From assembly GCF_900163665.1 (NCBI RefSeq), contig NZ_FUIA01000025.1, forward strand, positions 1-64,000: DNA of 64,000 bases, given 5' to 3'. This document shows, in pieces, positions 1 to 8,462 of the stretch (within the stretch, counting starts at the first letter, position 1; every line of letters starts with the position of its first letter). Origin of the DNA: Frigoribacterium sp. JB110. GTDB taxonomy: Bacteria > Actinomycetota > Actinomycetes > Actinomycetales > Microbacteriaceae. The translations under genes and the position numbers were made by a program. The notes under the pieces were generated by a model that was given only the letters and a program-made list of their open reading frames with translations, was not told the DNA's origin and did no database searches.

Positions 1-477
1 CATGCCCTCACCATCCCATCAACCTCCGACATTCCCGCCGTCCAGACTCCCGAGATCCACCCACCCACACGACCGTCACCCAACCGAGACAGCCGACAAT
101 CCGTGCGCGTACAGGGGTTCACCGCGTCGTGGATGGGGAGAGCAAATCGACTTGTTGCCGGGGCTCTCCTGCGCGTCGAGGAGCTAGGTCGTGTCTGATA
201 ATTCGTCGGCTACTTCGCTGGGCGCTGCGCACCGGCTCGCGTCGTTCTCGTCGGTCGACGATGGCTCCGCATCGCCTCCCTCCTCGGCCTAGCGATCCGG
301 CACACATCGCCCATGCTCGCAACGCCGCGAATTATCAGACACTCCCTAGCAGGCACAGATCGCGCCAGCATTCCGCCCCCGGTTGGTTGACGCGAGTTTC
401 AGATTGCCTGACAATCATCGAAGTGCTCTGCGCCGTGCGCGGGGTGCGCATGATCTCAATGACGAGAGGAATCGCTC
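1..477. other. Non-coding stretch with a palindromic element
   Basis: I see no credible gene here. The open frames present have no ribosome site and no recognisable product. The stretch holds a long imperfect inverted repeat (183-350, listed separately). Its last ~100 bases should carry the promoter of the following metallo-beta-lactamase-fold gene, which has a Shine-Dalgarno sequence (GAGAGGA) about 7 nt before its ATG. Confidence 0.6.
183..350. repeat. Palindromic element with 23-bp imperfect terminal inverted repeats
   Basis: The left arm (183-205) and right arm (328-350) are reverse complements apart from about three mismatches. They share the core GTGTCTGATAATTCG and end in GCTAGG. The 122-bp interior has no gene and includes a stretch (about 215-330) similar to the intergenic region at 7536-7625. 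The shape, two arms around a short non-coding core, fits a miniature inverted-repeat element or a repeated intergenic palindrome. No flanking target duplication was recognised, so mobility is only a suggestion. Confidence 0.5.
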
Positions 478-1638
478 ATGCACGAACAGAATTCATCGAC
501 CACAGGTCTCTCCCGCCGCGGGTTGATGCAGGCGGCCGGTGTCACGACGATTGCGGGCCTGGCGGCCGCGACCACGACGGGAGCGGCGGCGGCTCCCGCG
601 GGAGCGGTGAAGAAGCCCTCACGCGGCGACGCCGCACTCGTGCTGCTGGGTACGGCGGGAGGTCCCACGGTGTACGCGGACCGCGCCGGCGTCTCCTCCG
701 CGATCGTCGTCGGCGACGCCTTCTATCTCATCGATCTCGGCCACGGTGCCCTCAGCCAGGTCGCGGCCGCGCAGCTGAGCACCGCGACCGGTCCCGCGGC
801 CCGGCCGCTCAGCGGGTTGGCCGGTGTGTTCCTCACCCACATGCACTCCGACCACCTGGCGGAGTTCTCCTCGCTCATCATCAACGGCATGTGGAACGGC
901 ATCACCGATCCATCCGATCCCGTCCCGATCTACGGACCAGGCGATCGCGGCGGGCTGCCGCCTGTACTGGGGGACCGCGACGCGCCTCCCGTGATCGCAC
1001 CGGATGACCCCACGCCGGGAACCGTGACGATGACCACCCGGGCCATCGAGGGATATGCGCAGGATCTCAACGAGCGGCTTCGCGGCAGCGGCGGCGTCGA
1101 CCCGGGAGCCGCGTTCGCGCCGCACGACATCGTGCTGCCGGATGGCGTGGACGCACCGGTCGATGCCGCGCCGATGCCGCGCGTCAGTCCCTTCCTCGTG
1201 CACGAGGACTCTCGCGTCAGGGTCACGGCCACTCTCGTCGAACACTCACCGGTCTTCCCGGCGTTCGCGTTCCGCTTCGAGACGGAGGGCGGCTCCGTGG
1301 TGTTCTCGGGCGATACCGCGCCGTCGGAGAATCTCATCGAACTCGCGAACGGCACCGACATCCTGGTTCATGAAGTGATCGACCAGGCGTGGGCGGAGGC
1401 GCGCTTCCCGGAGCCGCGCACGCCCGCTCAGGAGGCGACGCTGAAGCACCTGCTCGAGGCGCACACGACGATCGAGCAGGTCGGGCCCGTCGCGGAGTCC
1501 GCCGGTGCGGGCACACTCGTGCTCAACCACCTCGTGCCCGGCGACGGACCCGTGCCGCAGTATCGCAAGGCCAAGAAGGGCTTCAGCGGTCGTCTGGTGG
1601 TCGGGCGCGACCTCGACGAGGTCGCCATCGGCGGATGA
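478..1638 (+). CDS. Tat-exported MBL-fold metallohydrolase
   Basis: A 386-residue protein with a twin-arginine signal: SRRGLMQ at residues 12-18, then an alanine-rich hydrophobic stretch to about residue 42. It is probably folded and metallated before export. The metallo-beta-lactamase metal site is clear: HMHSDH at 121-126, a later SGDTAP segment supplying the bridging aspartate, and downstream histidines (VHEV, LNHL). The architecture resembles the RNase Z/arylsulfatase-like branch of the fold, where many members are hydrolases of unknown substrate. The start is supported by GAGAGGA upstream. It stands alone, convergent with exonuclease III. The substrate cannot be told from sequence. Confidence 0.85.
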   Translation: MHEQNSSTTGLSRRGLMQAAGVTTIAGLAAATTTGAAAAPAGAVKKPSRGDAALVLLGTAGGPTVYADRAGVSSAIVVGDAFYLIDLGHGALSQVAAAQLSTATGPAARPLSGLAGVFLTHMHSDHLAEFSSLIINGMWNGITDPSDPVPIYGPGDRGGLPPVLGDRDAPPVIAPDDPTPGTVTMTTRAIEGYAQDLNERLRGSGGVDPGAAFAPHDIVLPDGVDAPVDAAPMPRVSPFLVHEDSRVRVTATLVEHSPVFPAFAFRFETEGGSVVFSGDTAPSENLIELANGTDILVHEVIDQAWAEARFPEPRTPAQEATLKHLLEAHTTIEQVGPVAESAGAGTLVLNHLVPGDGPVPQYRKAKKGFSGRLVVGRDLDEVAIGG

Positions 1639-1644
1639 ACTCGC

Positions 1645-1721
1645 CGAGCGTACCCTCCGTGCCGAACGTACCCCGTGCGTACGCACACAAGTGGGCCACT
1701 CGAACACAAGAGGTACGCTCG
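1645..1721. terminator. Possible bidirectional terminator between convergent genes
   Basis: A perfect 10-bp inverted repeat, CGAGCGTACC at 1645-1654 and GGTACGCTCG at 1712-1721, brackets further short complementary stretches such as CGTAC/GTACG. It lies between the convergent metallo-hydrolase and exonuclease III genes. There is no T-run, so termination is inferred from position and symmetry only. Confidence 0.35.
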
Positions 1722-1734
1722 CGGGGTCTGCGCG

Positions 1735-2634
1735 TCAGCCCAGGCGGTACTCGGCGACCACGGGGGCGTGGTCGCTCCAGCGGACCTCGTACGACGGGTA
1801 GCGGTCGACGCGGTAGCCGCTGGCCCGCTCCGCGAGCGCGGGGGTGACGATGTGGTAGTCGATGCGCCATCCGGTGTCGTTCTCGAATGCCTGACCGCGG
1901 TTCGACCACCATGTGTACGGGCCCTCGACCTCGCCGGCGGACTGGCGGCCGAGGTCGATCCAGCCGAGCCCGACGGCACCCTCGGAGAACGAGCGGGTGT
2001 CGCTCAGCGGCGCGTTGGATCCGCGCCCGATCGCCTCCTGACCAGCGACCGGCTCGCCGCGACTCGTGAAGAAGCGGTCGAAGTACGCACGCTCCCGTGC
2101 GAGATAACCCGACTTCTTGACGTTGCCCTTCCAATTCTTGATGTCGAAGGGCGTGTGCCCCACGTTCAGGTCGCCGGTGACGACCGCGAGCGCACCGTCG
2201 GCGGCGAGCTGCGGGAGCCGCTGCTCCATCGCGTCGAGGAACGCCCACTTCGGGTCCTGCTTCGCCGGGGTCTCGGCCTCGCCGGAGAACACGTACGCGC
2301 TCACCACCGTGAGGGTCTCGCCTCCGATGCGGAAGTCTGCCTCCAGCCACCGCCCGTGCGAGTCGACGGTGTCGTCGCCGAGCCCGATGCGCGTGTCAGC
2401 GATCTCCTCGCGGGCGGCCACGGCGACGCCCGCGCGCCCCTTCTGCAGCGCCTCGTCGTTGACGATGTGCCAGCCGGGCAGCGCTGCCTCGAGGTGCTGC
2501 AGCTCGCCGCGCACTTCCTGGATGGTCAGGATGTCGGGGGCCGCTTCGTCGAGCCACGCGCCCATGCCGTTGCGGGTCGCGGCCCTGATGCCGTTGACGT
2601 TGACGGAGGCGATGCTGAGGGAACGAGAAGTCAT
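1735..2634 (-). CDS. xth: Exodeoxyribonuclease III family nuclease
   Basis: A 299-residue cytoplasmic AP endonuclease/3'-5' exonuclease of the ExoIII/APE1 family, acting in base-excision repair. It begins with the family's SIASVNVNGIRAA segment, has the metal-binding IQEVRGE motif near residue 40, GDLNVGHTPFDIKN mid-protein, and ends with the catalytic SDHAPVV motif. Length matches the family. No Shine-Dalgarno sequence precedes the ATG. Instead TAGGCT lies exactly 6 nt upstream, which suggests a leaderless transcript. It is transcribed alone, downstream of the sdh terminator. Confidence 0.95.
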   Translation of the reverse strand: MTSRSLSIASVNVNGIRAATRNGMGAWLDEAAPDILTIQEVRGELQHLEAALPGWHIVNDEALQKGRAGVAVAAREEIADTRIGLGDDTVDSHGRWLEADFRIGGETLTVVSAYVFSGEAETPAKQDPKWAFLDAMEQRLPQLAADGALAVVTGDLNVGHTPFDIKNWKGNVKKSGYLARERAYFDRFFTSRGEPVAGQEAIGRGSNAPLSDTRSFSEGAVGLGWIDLGRQSAGEVEGPYTWWSNRGQAFENDTGWRIDYHIVTPALAERASGYRVDRYPSYEVRWSDHAPVVAEYRLG

Positions 2635-2679
2635 TCCCCCAGCCTAATTCGGGGTTCCGACATCGCCTTCCAGGCGAGA

Positions 2680-2713
2680 AAGAGGGGGCCAGGCCGAAGC
2701 CTGACCCCCTCTT
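2680..2713 (-). terminator. Terminator of the sdh operon
   Basis: Two 15-nt arms (2680-2694 and 2699-2713) pair with one mismatch around a 4-nt loop. Read on the minus strand, the hairpin follows the sdhB stop and is followed by TTTCTCGCC, a short U-rich tail. It separates sdhB from exonuclease III. Confidence 0.8.
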
Positions 2714-2728
2714 CACACAAGCGCGGGC

Positions 2729-3490
2729 TCAGCGGCCGCCCTTGATGACGGCCTGCTTCACCTCGGCGATCGCCTTGGTGATCTCGATGCCGCGCGGGCA
2801 TGCCTCGGTGCAGTTGAAGGTCGTGCGGCAGCGCCACACGCCCTCCTTGTCGTTGAGGATGTCGAGACGCACGTCGGCGGCGTCGTCGCGCGAGTCGAAG
2901 ATGAAGCGGTGCGCGTTCACGATGGCAGCCGGGCCGAAGTACTGACCGTCGGTCCAGAACACGGGGCACGACGAGGTGCACGCTGCGCACAGGATGCACT
3001 TCGTCGTGTCGTCGAAGCGCTCGCGCTCGGCGATCGTCTGAGGGCGCTCCTTGCCCTTCTCCGGCGCGGAGCGCGCCTGCAGGAACGGCTGCACGTCGCG
3101 GAAGGCCTCGAAGAACGGGTCCATGTCGACGATCAGGTCCTTCTCGAGAGGCAGGCCCTTGATCGCTTCGACGTACACGGGCTTCGAGATGTCGAGATCC
3201 TTGATCAGCGTCTTGCAGGCGAGGCGGTTGCGGCCGTTGATGCGCATCGCATCGGAACCGCAGATGCCGTGCGCGCACGAGCGGCGGAACGCGAGCGTGC
3301 CGTCCTGGTGCCACTTGACGCGGTGCAGGGCGTCGAGCACGCGGTCGGTGGGGTACATCTCGACGTCGTAGTCGACCCACTTCGGCTCCTCATCGACCTC
3401 CGGGTTGTACCGGCGGAGCATGAACGTGACCAGATAGGACTGAACGGCCTGCTCCTCGGCGGGGGCGGCGTCTGCGACGGCAGTCGACAT
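2729..3490 (-). CDS. sdhB: Succinate dehydrogenase iron-sulfur subunit
   Basis: A 253-residue electron-transfer subunit of complex II, passing electrons from the FAD of SdhA to quinone at the membrane anchor. The [2Fe-2S] ferredoxin-like domain has the cysteines of CAHGICGS and the later LACK. The C-terminal domain has CILCAACTSSCP and CTEACPRG for the [4Fe-4S] and [3Fe-4S] clusters. Its ATG overlaps the sdhA TGA by one base (TGATG), so translation is likely coupled. It is the last gene of sdhC-D-A-B, followed by a terminator. Confidence 0.97.
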   Translation of the reverse strand: MSTAVADAAPAEEQAVQSYLVTFMLRRYNPEVDEEPKWVDYDVEMYPTDRVLDALHRVKWHQDGTLAFRRSCAHGICGSDAMRINGRNRLACKTLIKDLDISKPVYVEAIKGLPLEKDLIVDMDPFFEAFRDVQPFLQARSAPEKGKERPQTIAERERFDDTTKCILCAACTSSCPVFWTDGQYFGPAAIVNAHRFIFDSRDDAADVRLDILNDKEGVWRCRTTFNCTEACPRGIEITKAIAEVKQAVIKGGR

Positions 3491-5316
3491 CAGTACTTCC
3501 TCTCCAGCGGCGGGTAGCGCAGCTCGCCGTTCTCGTCCTTCACGAACACGACCGGCTTCCAGTCGAGCTTGATGTGGTCATCCGGGTCGGGCGAGTGGGG
3601 GTCGCCCGTGAGGTAGGCCATGGTGTGCTTCATGTAGTTCTCGTCGTCGCGCGTGGAGTAGTCCTCGCGCATGTGGCCGCCGCGGCTCTCCTTGCGGTTG
3701 CGCGCGGCGTACGCGACGATCTCGGCGAGGTCGAGCAGGAAGCCCAGTTCGACGGCCTCGAGCAGGTCGGTGTTGTACCGCTTGCCCTTGTCATCGACGT
3801 AGACGTTCTGGTAGCGCTCGCGCAGCTCGTGGATGGTGCCCATCACATTGGTGAGCGTCTCTTCGGTGCGGAACACCTGCGCGTTCTTGTCCATCTCGTT
3901 CTGGAGAGTGGTCCGGATGTCGGCGATGCGCTCGGTGCCCTTGCGGTTCCGGATCTCGTCGAGCATGTCCCTGACGCCCGCTGCCGGATTCTCGGGGAGC
4001 GGCACGAAGTCGGCGTCCTTGGCGTATGCCACGGCGTTCTGCCCCGAGCGCTTGCCGAACACATTGATGTCGAGCAGCGAGTTGGTGCCGAGACGATTCG
4101 AACCGTGCACCGACACGCAGGCGCACTCGCCGGCCGCGTACAGACCGGGCACGATGTTGTCGTTGTCGGCGAGCACCTCGCCTGCGTTGTTCGTCGGGAT
4201 GCCGCCCATCGCGTAGTGTGCGGTCGGCATCACGGGAACCGGCTCGACGACCGGGTCGACGCCCAGGTACGTGCGGGCGAACTCGGTGATGTCCGGCAGC
4301 TTCGTCTCGAGCACCTCCGCGCCCAGGTGGGTGCAGTCGAGGTAGACATAGTCCTTGTCCGGCCCGGCGCCGCGACCCTCGAGGACTTCCTTGACCATCG
4401 AGCGGGCGACGATGTCGCGCGGCGCGAGGTCCTTGATGGTCGGGGCATAGCGCTCCATGAAGCGCTCGCCCGACGCGTTGCGCAGGATCGCTCCCTCGCC
4501 TCGGGCGCCCTCGGTGAGCAGGATGCCGAGTCCGGCCAGCCCGGTCGGATGGAACTGGAAGAACTCGATGTCCTCCAGCGGCAGGCCCTTGCGCCAGACG
4601 ATGCCGACGCCGTCGCCCGTGAGGGTGTGGGCGTTCGAGGTGGTCTTGAACATCTTGCCGAAGCCACCGGTCGCGAATACGACCGACTTGCCCTGGAACA
4701 CGTGCAGGTCGCCCGTGGCGAGCTCGTAGGCCACGATGCCTGCCACGCGGGTCGTGCCGTCGTCCTGCTTCACGGTGAGCAGGTCGAGCGCGTAGAACTC
4801 GTTGTAGAACTCGATGCCGAGCTTGACGCAGTTCTGGAACAGCGTCTGCAGGATCATGTGGCCGGTGCGGTCGGCTGCGTAGCAGGCACGGCGCACGGCC
4901 GATTTGCCGTGCTCGCGCGTGTGCCCGCCGAAGCGGCGCTGGTCGATCTTGCCGTCAGGGGTGCGGTTGAACGGCAGCCCCATGTTCTCGAGGTCGATGA
5001 CCGCGTCGATGGCTTCCTTGGCCAGGATCTCAGCCGCGTCCTGGTCGACGATGTAGTCGCCGCCCTTGACAGTGTCGAAGGTGTGCCACTCCCACGAATC
5101 CTCTTCCACGTTCGCCAGCGCTGCGGCCATGCCGCCCTGTGCGGCGCCGGTGTGCGAACGGGTCGGGTAGAGCTTCGTCACCACTGCGGTCTTCGCGTGC
5201 GGGCCGGCTTCGATGGCTGCGCGCATGCCCGCGCCGCCCGCGCCGACGATGACGACGTCGTGCTGGTGGTAGTAGACGCCGTCCTTGTACTCGGCGTCTG
5301 GGTACTTGGTAGTCAC
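3490..5316 (-). CDS. sdhA: Succinate dehydrogenase flavoprotein subunit
   Basis: A 608-residue catalytic subunit that oxidises succinate to fumarate with covalent FAD. The N-terminal Rossmann motif [13 protein letters not shown] is at about residues 23-35. [14 protein letters not shown] carries the flavinylated histidine, and HPTG, GARGEG and the [20 protein letters not shown] segment are typical of SdhA/FrdA. I start at the GTG at 5316, not an ATG 16 codons further up, because the longer form overlaps sdhD and adds an arginine/cysteine-rich leader foreign to the family. AGGGG lies upstream of the GTG. Confidence 0.96.
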   Translation of the reverse strand: MTTKYPDAEYKDGVYYHQHDVVIVGAGGAGMRAAIEAGPHAKTAVVTKLYPTRSHTGAAQGGMAAALANVEEDSWEWHTFDTVKGGDYIVDQDAAEILAKEAIDAVIDLENMGLPFNRTPDGKIDQRRFGGHTREHGKSAVRRACYAADRTGHMILQTLFQNCVKLGIEFYNEFYALDLLTVKQDDGTTRVAGIVAYELATGDLHVFQGKSVVFATGGFGKMFKTTSNAHTLTGDGVGIVWRKGLPLEDIEFFQFHPTGLAGLGILLTEGARGEGAILRNASGERFMERYAPTIKDLAPRDIVARSMVKEVLEGRGAGPDKDYVYLDCTHLGAEVLETKLPDITEFARTYLGVDPVVEPVPVMPTAHYAMGGIPTNNAGEVLADNDNIVPGLYAAGECACVSVHGSNRLGTNSLLDINVFGKRSGQNAVAYAKDADFVPLPENPAAGVRDMLDEIRNRKGTERIADIRTTLQNEMDKNAQVFRTEETLTNVMGTIHELRERYQNVYVDDKGKRYNTDLLEAVELGFLLDLAEIVAYAARNRKESRGGHMREDYSTRDDENYMKHTMAYLTGDPHSPDPDDHIKLDWKPVVFVKDENGELRYPPLERKY

Positions 5317-5344
5317 GTGTTTGCAGCCCCTACAGTTTCGTTGG

Positions 5345-5788
5345 TCACGCCGCCTGGCAGGCATCCCACAGGACGCTGTCCTGGGTGACGCCGAGGCATG
5401 GGTCGAAGGTGAACACGACGAGCGTGCCGAGGACGATCAGCAGGCCGGCCGCGATCCAGATGGCGGCGACCAGCGCGGTGCGCAGCGACTTGCGCTGCAC
5501 GTAGTCGTTCACGATCGTGCGCATGCCGTTGGCGCCGTGGATGAATGCCAGCCACAGCATCAGCACGTCCCAGATCTGCCAGAACGGTGAGGCGAGCTTG
5601 CCTGCGACGAAGGCGAAGTTGATGGCGTGCACGCCGCCCTCTGGGATGATCAGGTTCGAGATCAGGTGGCCGAAGATCAGGACGATGAGCAGCACGCCGG
5701 AGACGCGCATGTACAGCCAGCCCCACTTCTCCCAGTTCGACCCGGAGTTGCGGGCGGAGCGCGGAGCGGCGATGGTGTCGGCAGTCAT
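5345..5788 (-). CDS. sdhD: Succinate dehydrogenase membrane anchor subunit D
   Basis: A 147-residue membrane protein with three hydrophobic segments (about 29-49, 64-90 and 106-128). The second and third flank the [14 protein letters not shown] segment, whose histidine sits where anchors bind haem b or quinone. Together with SdhC it anchors the dehydrogenase and forms the quinone site. It overlaps the sdhC stop by one base and lies 28 nt before the sdhA GTG. Assignment as D is by order in the operon and by length. Confidence 0.93.
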   Translation of the reverse strand: MTADTIAAPRSARNSGSNWEKWGWLYMRVSGVLLIVLIFGHLISNLIIPEGGVHAINFAFVAGKLASPFWQIWDVLMLWLAFIHGANGMRTIVNDYVQRKSLRTALVAAIWIAAGLLIVLGTLVVFTFDPCLGVTQDSVLWDACQAA

Positions 5789-6213
5789 CAGTGACCCCCT
5801 CCGAACACGTTCATGAGATGGCGCGGTGTGAACCCGGCCATCACGACGACCCAGGCTCCGATGACGACCCAGAACATCACGCGGTGGTAGCGCGCACCCT
5901 TCGACCAGAAGTCGATCAGGATGATGCGCAGACCGTTGAAGGCATGGAACGCGATGGCTCCGACGAGGGCCACTTCACCCACGCCCATGATCTCGGTCTG
6001 GTACGTGCCGATGACGGCGTCGTAGGCCTCAGGCGAGACCCGGATGAGCGCTGTGTCGAGGACGTGCACCAGGAGGAAGAAGAAGATGGCGACGCCGGTG
6101 ATGCGATGCAGCACCCACGACCACATTCCTTCGCTGCCGCGGTAGAGCGTTCCCCGCGGCGTCTTCGAGGTGGTGTCCGACACGGACAGCGTCTGTCGTG
6201 TGGAAGTGGACAC
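5788..6213 (-). CDS. sdhC: Succinate dehydrogenase cytochrome b556 subunit
   Basis: A 141-residue membrane subunit. After a short hydrophilic N-terminus come GTLYRGSEGMWSWVLHRITG, the SdhC signature with the arginine/serine of the quinone site, and three membrane segments. LVHVLDTALI and FHAFNGLRIILID supply candidate haem-ligand histidines. The GTG at 6213 is preceded by a near-perfect Shine-Dalgarno (AGGAGG, 7 nt spacing), which decides the start over an ATG 22 codons upstream. First gene of sdhCDAB. Confidence 0.95.
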   Translation of the reverse strand: MSTSTRQTLSVSDTTSKTPRGTLYRGSEGMWSWVLHRITGVAIFFFLLVHVLDTALIRVSPEAYDAVIGTYQTEIMGVGEVALVGAIAFHAFNGLRIILIDFWSKGARYHRVMFWVVIGAWVVVMAGFTPRHLMNVFGGGH

Positions 6214-6323
6214 GAGACTGCCTCCTAGTCGATGCAAGCGTGTCGACGCGCACACAGACCGCCACGTCGATGCCACCAATCCTATTCCCGCCGACGGCTT
6301 TCAGCGACAAAGGCGTGCCTAAC

Positions 6324-6341
6324 TATCTTGATGTCGAGAGA
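6324..6341. promoter_or_regulatory. Imperfect palindrome between sdhC and the mannose-1-P guanylyltransferase
   Basis: TATCTTGATGTCGAGAGA is an 18-bp imperfect palindrome (TCTTGA-TG-TCGAGA core) about 110 bp upstream of sdhC and 70 bp upstream of the divergent gene. It looks like a dimeric regulator site, but I cannot name the regulator. Confidence 0.4.
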
Positions 6342-6410
6342 AACTTCCTGGTTTCGCCGCGGGCCGCCACGGCGCAGGGGTCGCGTGGGCCGCACCGATA
6401 GCCTGAGACC

Positions 6411-7526
6411 ATGACATCCGGAATGGACGACTTCTTCGCCGTCATCCCCGCCGGCGGCGTGGGATCGCGCCTCTGGCCGCTCTCGCGCGCCGACGCACCG
6501 AAGTTCCTGCACGATCTCACCGGCTCTGGCGCCTCGCTGCTGCGCGGTACGTGGGACAGGCTGCTGCCGCTGACGGGAGAGGACCGGATCGCCGTGATCA
6601 CCGGCGTCGCACACGGCGATGCCGTTGCGAGGGACCTCCCGGACATCCGGCAGGAGAACGTGTTCCACGAGCAGGATCCGCGCGAGTCCGCCGTCGCGAT
6701 CTGTCTGGTCGCCGCCGTGCTGCACAAGCGGAATCCGGATGTCATCGTCGGCTCGTTCGCCGCCGATCATGTGATCACCAGGCAGCGCGCGTTCGAGTTC
6801 GCCGTGCAGCAGGCCGTGGCCGTCGCGCGTGAGGGGTACATCTGCACGATCGGCATTCAGCCGACAGAGCCGTCCGTGGGCTTCGGGTACATCAAGACCG
6901 GGGCGGAACTCGTGATCGACGGCGCCCCGACGGCGGCGATCGTGGAGCGGTTCGTCGAGAAGCCCGATCTCGACACGGCGAGGCGCTACTTCGCCGACCG
7001 GTCGTTCCTGTGGAACGCCGGCATGTTCATCTCGCGCGCCGACGTGCTGCTCGACGAGCTCGCCGCTCATCAGCCGGAGCTGCACGCCCAGATCCGAGAG
7101 ATCGCGGAGGCGTGGGACGACCCCGATCGCCGTGACGAGGTCGTTGCGCGCGTGTGGCCGGAGCTGAAGAAGATCGCGATCGACTACGCCGTCGCCGAGC
7201 CTGCGGCCGAGAGCGGCAGGCTCGCCGTGGTCCCCGGTCAGTTCGACTGGGACGACGTGGGCGACTTCGCCAGCCTGTGGAACCTCGTCTCGAGCGGCAG
7301 CAGGCAGGAGATGACGATTCTCGCCCGCGAGGACCACGTGCTCGAATCGGAGTCCACGGGCTTCGTCGTCTCGCAGACGGACCGTGTGATCGCCGTCGTC
7401 GGCCTCGACGAGGTGATCGTCGTCGACACCGAGGACGCCCTGCTCGTGACCAACAGCGCGCACGCCCAACTCGTGAAGAACGTGGTCGGGACTCTCCACC
7501 AGCAAGGCCGCGACGCCGTCCTCTAG
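6411..7526 (+). CDS. manC: Mannose-1-phosphate guanylyltransferase
   Basis: A 371-residue nucleotidyltransferase making GDP-mannose from mannose 1-phosphate and GTP, for cell-envelope glycans. The N-terminal signature FAVIPAGGVGSRLWPLSR (residues 9-26) is the pyrophosphorylase loop. GSFAADHVI (metal site), FVEKPD and FLWNAGMFI are all characteristic. It lacks the C-terminal isomerase domain of bifunctional ManC/AlgA proteins. TAGCCT lies 6 nt before the first ATG, suggesting a leaderless message starting there; an in-frame ATG four codons on is possible. Divergent from sdhCDAB. The symbol is by function. Confidence 0.9.
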   Translation: MTSGMDDFFAVIPAGGVGSRLWPLSRADAPKFLHDLTGSGASLLRGTWDRLLPLTGEDRIAVITGVAHGDAVARDLPDIRQENVFHEQDPRESAVAICLVAAVLHKRNPDVIVGSFAADHVITRQRAFEFAVQQAVAVAREGYICTIGIQPTEPSVGFGYIKTGAELVIDGAPTAAIVERFVEKPDLDTARRYFADRSFLWNAGMFISRADVLLDELAAHQPELHAQIREIAEAWDDPDRRDEVVARVWPELKKIAIDYAVAEPAAESGRLAVVPGQFDWDDVGDFASLWNLVSSGSRQEMTILAREDHVLESESTGFVVSQTDRVIAVVGLDEVIVVDTEDALLVTNSAHAQLVKNVVGTLHQQGRDAVL

Positions 7527-7659
7527 CCCGGCGCGTCGCTGGCACGCGCATCGCGGCGTTCTCCTCGGTCGACGTGCGGAGCACGCCTCCCTCGTCGGCC
7601 TTGCGCTGCACGCACCATCGACGCGCCGGGTAGGGAGTTGCTGGCGCGCACATCGCGGC
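7527..7659. repeat. Intergenic repeat region between convergent genes
   Basis: CCCGGCGCGTCG (7527-7538) and its exact complement (7619-7630) bracket about 80 bp. That interior resembles 215-330, sharing a CGTTCTC-N-TCGGTCGACG block and a GCCTCCCTC-N-TCGGCCT-N-GCG block. In addition, 7538-7557 and 7640-7659 are near-identical 20-bp direct repeats (GCTGGC...ATCGCGGC). The outer pair may work as a terminator between the two genes. Confidence 0.5.
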
Positions 7660-7667
7660 AGCCGCGG

Positions 7668-8435
7668 TCAGGGCGACTGCTGCAGGTGGTGTCGCAGGGC
7701 GTCTGCGGCGAAGCAGGCGGCTTCGCGCGTGCCGAACGCCCGGTGGAAGGCGGGGTCGGTCTCGTACTGATCGGCGATGCCGAGGACCATGGCAGCGGAC
7801 TTCTCGGCGTCTCCGGCGTGCGCCGGCGTTCCCGGGATGTCGGCGAACCAGGCCACGTGCACGGCGGCGTGCTCCTGAGTCGCTTGCGCATCGGGATCGA
7901 ATCCGCTCTCCTGCAGTTCGCGCCAGCGGGCGAGGAGGGCCTCCGCGTTCCGCTTCCACTCGCGCTGCTGCGCAACGGACTTGCTGTGCCACCAGCGGTT
8001 CGATGCATCGAACGCCTCGCGTCCCCAGCGCTGGACGACCTCGTCCTCGTAGCGGTCGTTGAAGCCGTCGAGCATCACATCCATCCGCGGTTCACCGCCC
8101 TGCTGTCGCATCTGGATGGTGTGCCTGACCGCATCGATGCGCCGGTCGATGGCCGTACGGTCCCGTGCTAACCGTTCCAGGTGCTCCTCGAGCGCCTCGA
8201 GCTCCGCCGAGGGCGACTCCGGTGCGTCGAGCACCGCGGCGATGTCGACGAGCGGCATTCCCGTGTCGCGCAGCAGCAGAACTCGCTGGAGGCGAGCGAC
8301 GGCATCCGGTCCGTAGTAGCGGTAGCCGTTGGCGCCCACGCGGTCGGGCGGGAGCAACCCGATTCGGTGGTAATGGCGAAGCGTGCGGCCGCTGATGCCA
8401 GCGCGCTCGGCGAGTTCGGCGACCGTCCACTCCAT
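7668..8435 (-). CDS. MerR-family regulator with TipAS-like effector domain
   Basis: 255 residues. The N-terminal MerR winged helix (WTVAELAERAGISGRTLRHYH, the RVGANGYRYY wing) is followed by the family's dimerisation coiled coil to about residue 115. The C-terminal half (about 125-250) matches the TipAS type: alpha-helical, with a conserved Trp/His-rich region including FNDRYEDEVVQRWG and FGTREAACFAADALRHHL. In TipAL of Streptomyces this domain binds thiopeptide antibiotics covalently and activates transcription. The gene follows the DUF2268 protease with a 27-bp gap and a GGGAGG ribosome site. A MerR-type promoter precedes the pair, so autoregulation is likely. The ligand is unknown. Confidence 0.85.
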   Translation of the reverse strand: MEWTVAELAERAGISGRTLRHYHRIGLLPPDRVGANGYRYYGPDAVARLQRVLLLRDTGMPLVDIAAVLDAPESPSAELEALEEHLERLARDRTAIDRRIDAVRHTIQMRQQGGEPRMDVMLDGFNDRYEDEVVQRWGREAFDASNRWWHSKSVAQQREWKRNAEALLARWRELQESGFDPDAQATQEHAAVHVAWFADIPGTPAHAGDAEKSAAMVLGIADQYETDPAFHRAFGTREAACFAADALRHHLQQSP

Positions 8436-8462
8436 GGCTGCCTCCCGTCTCGTCCGTGTTGT

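Noticed and set aside
2..187. Short open frames at the window start
   Set aside because: No ribosome site, unusual proline/arginine-rich translation, and overlap with an inverted-repeat element.
3574..5388. 604-codon open frame antisense to sdhA
   Set aside because: Its valine/glutamate/arginine-rich translation matches no family and mirrors the codon-position GC bias of sdhA; the sdhA frame has all expected motifs.
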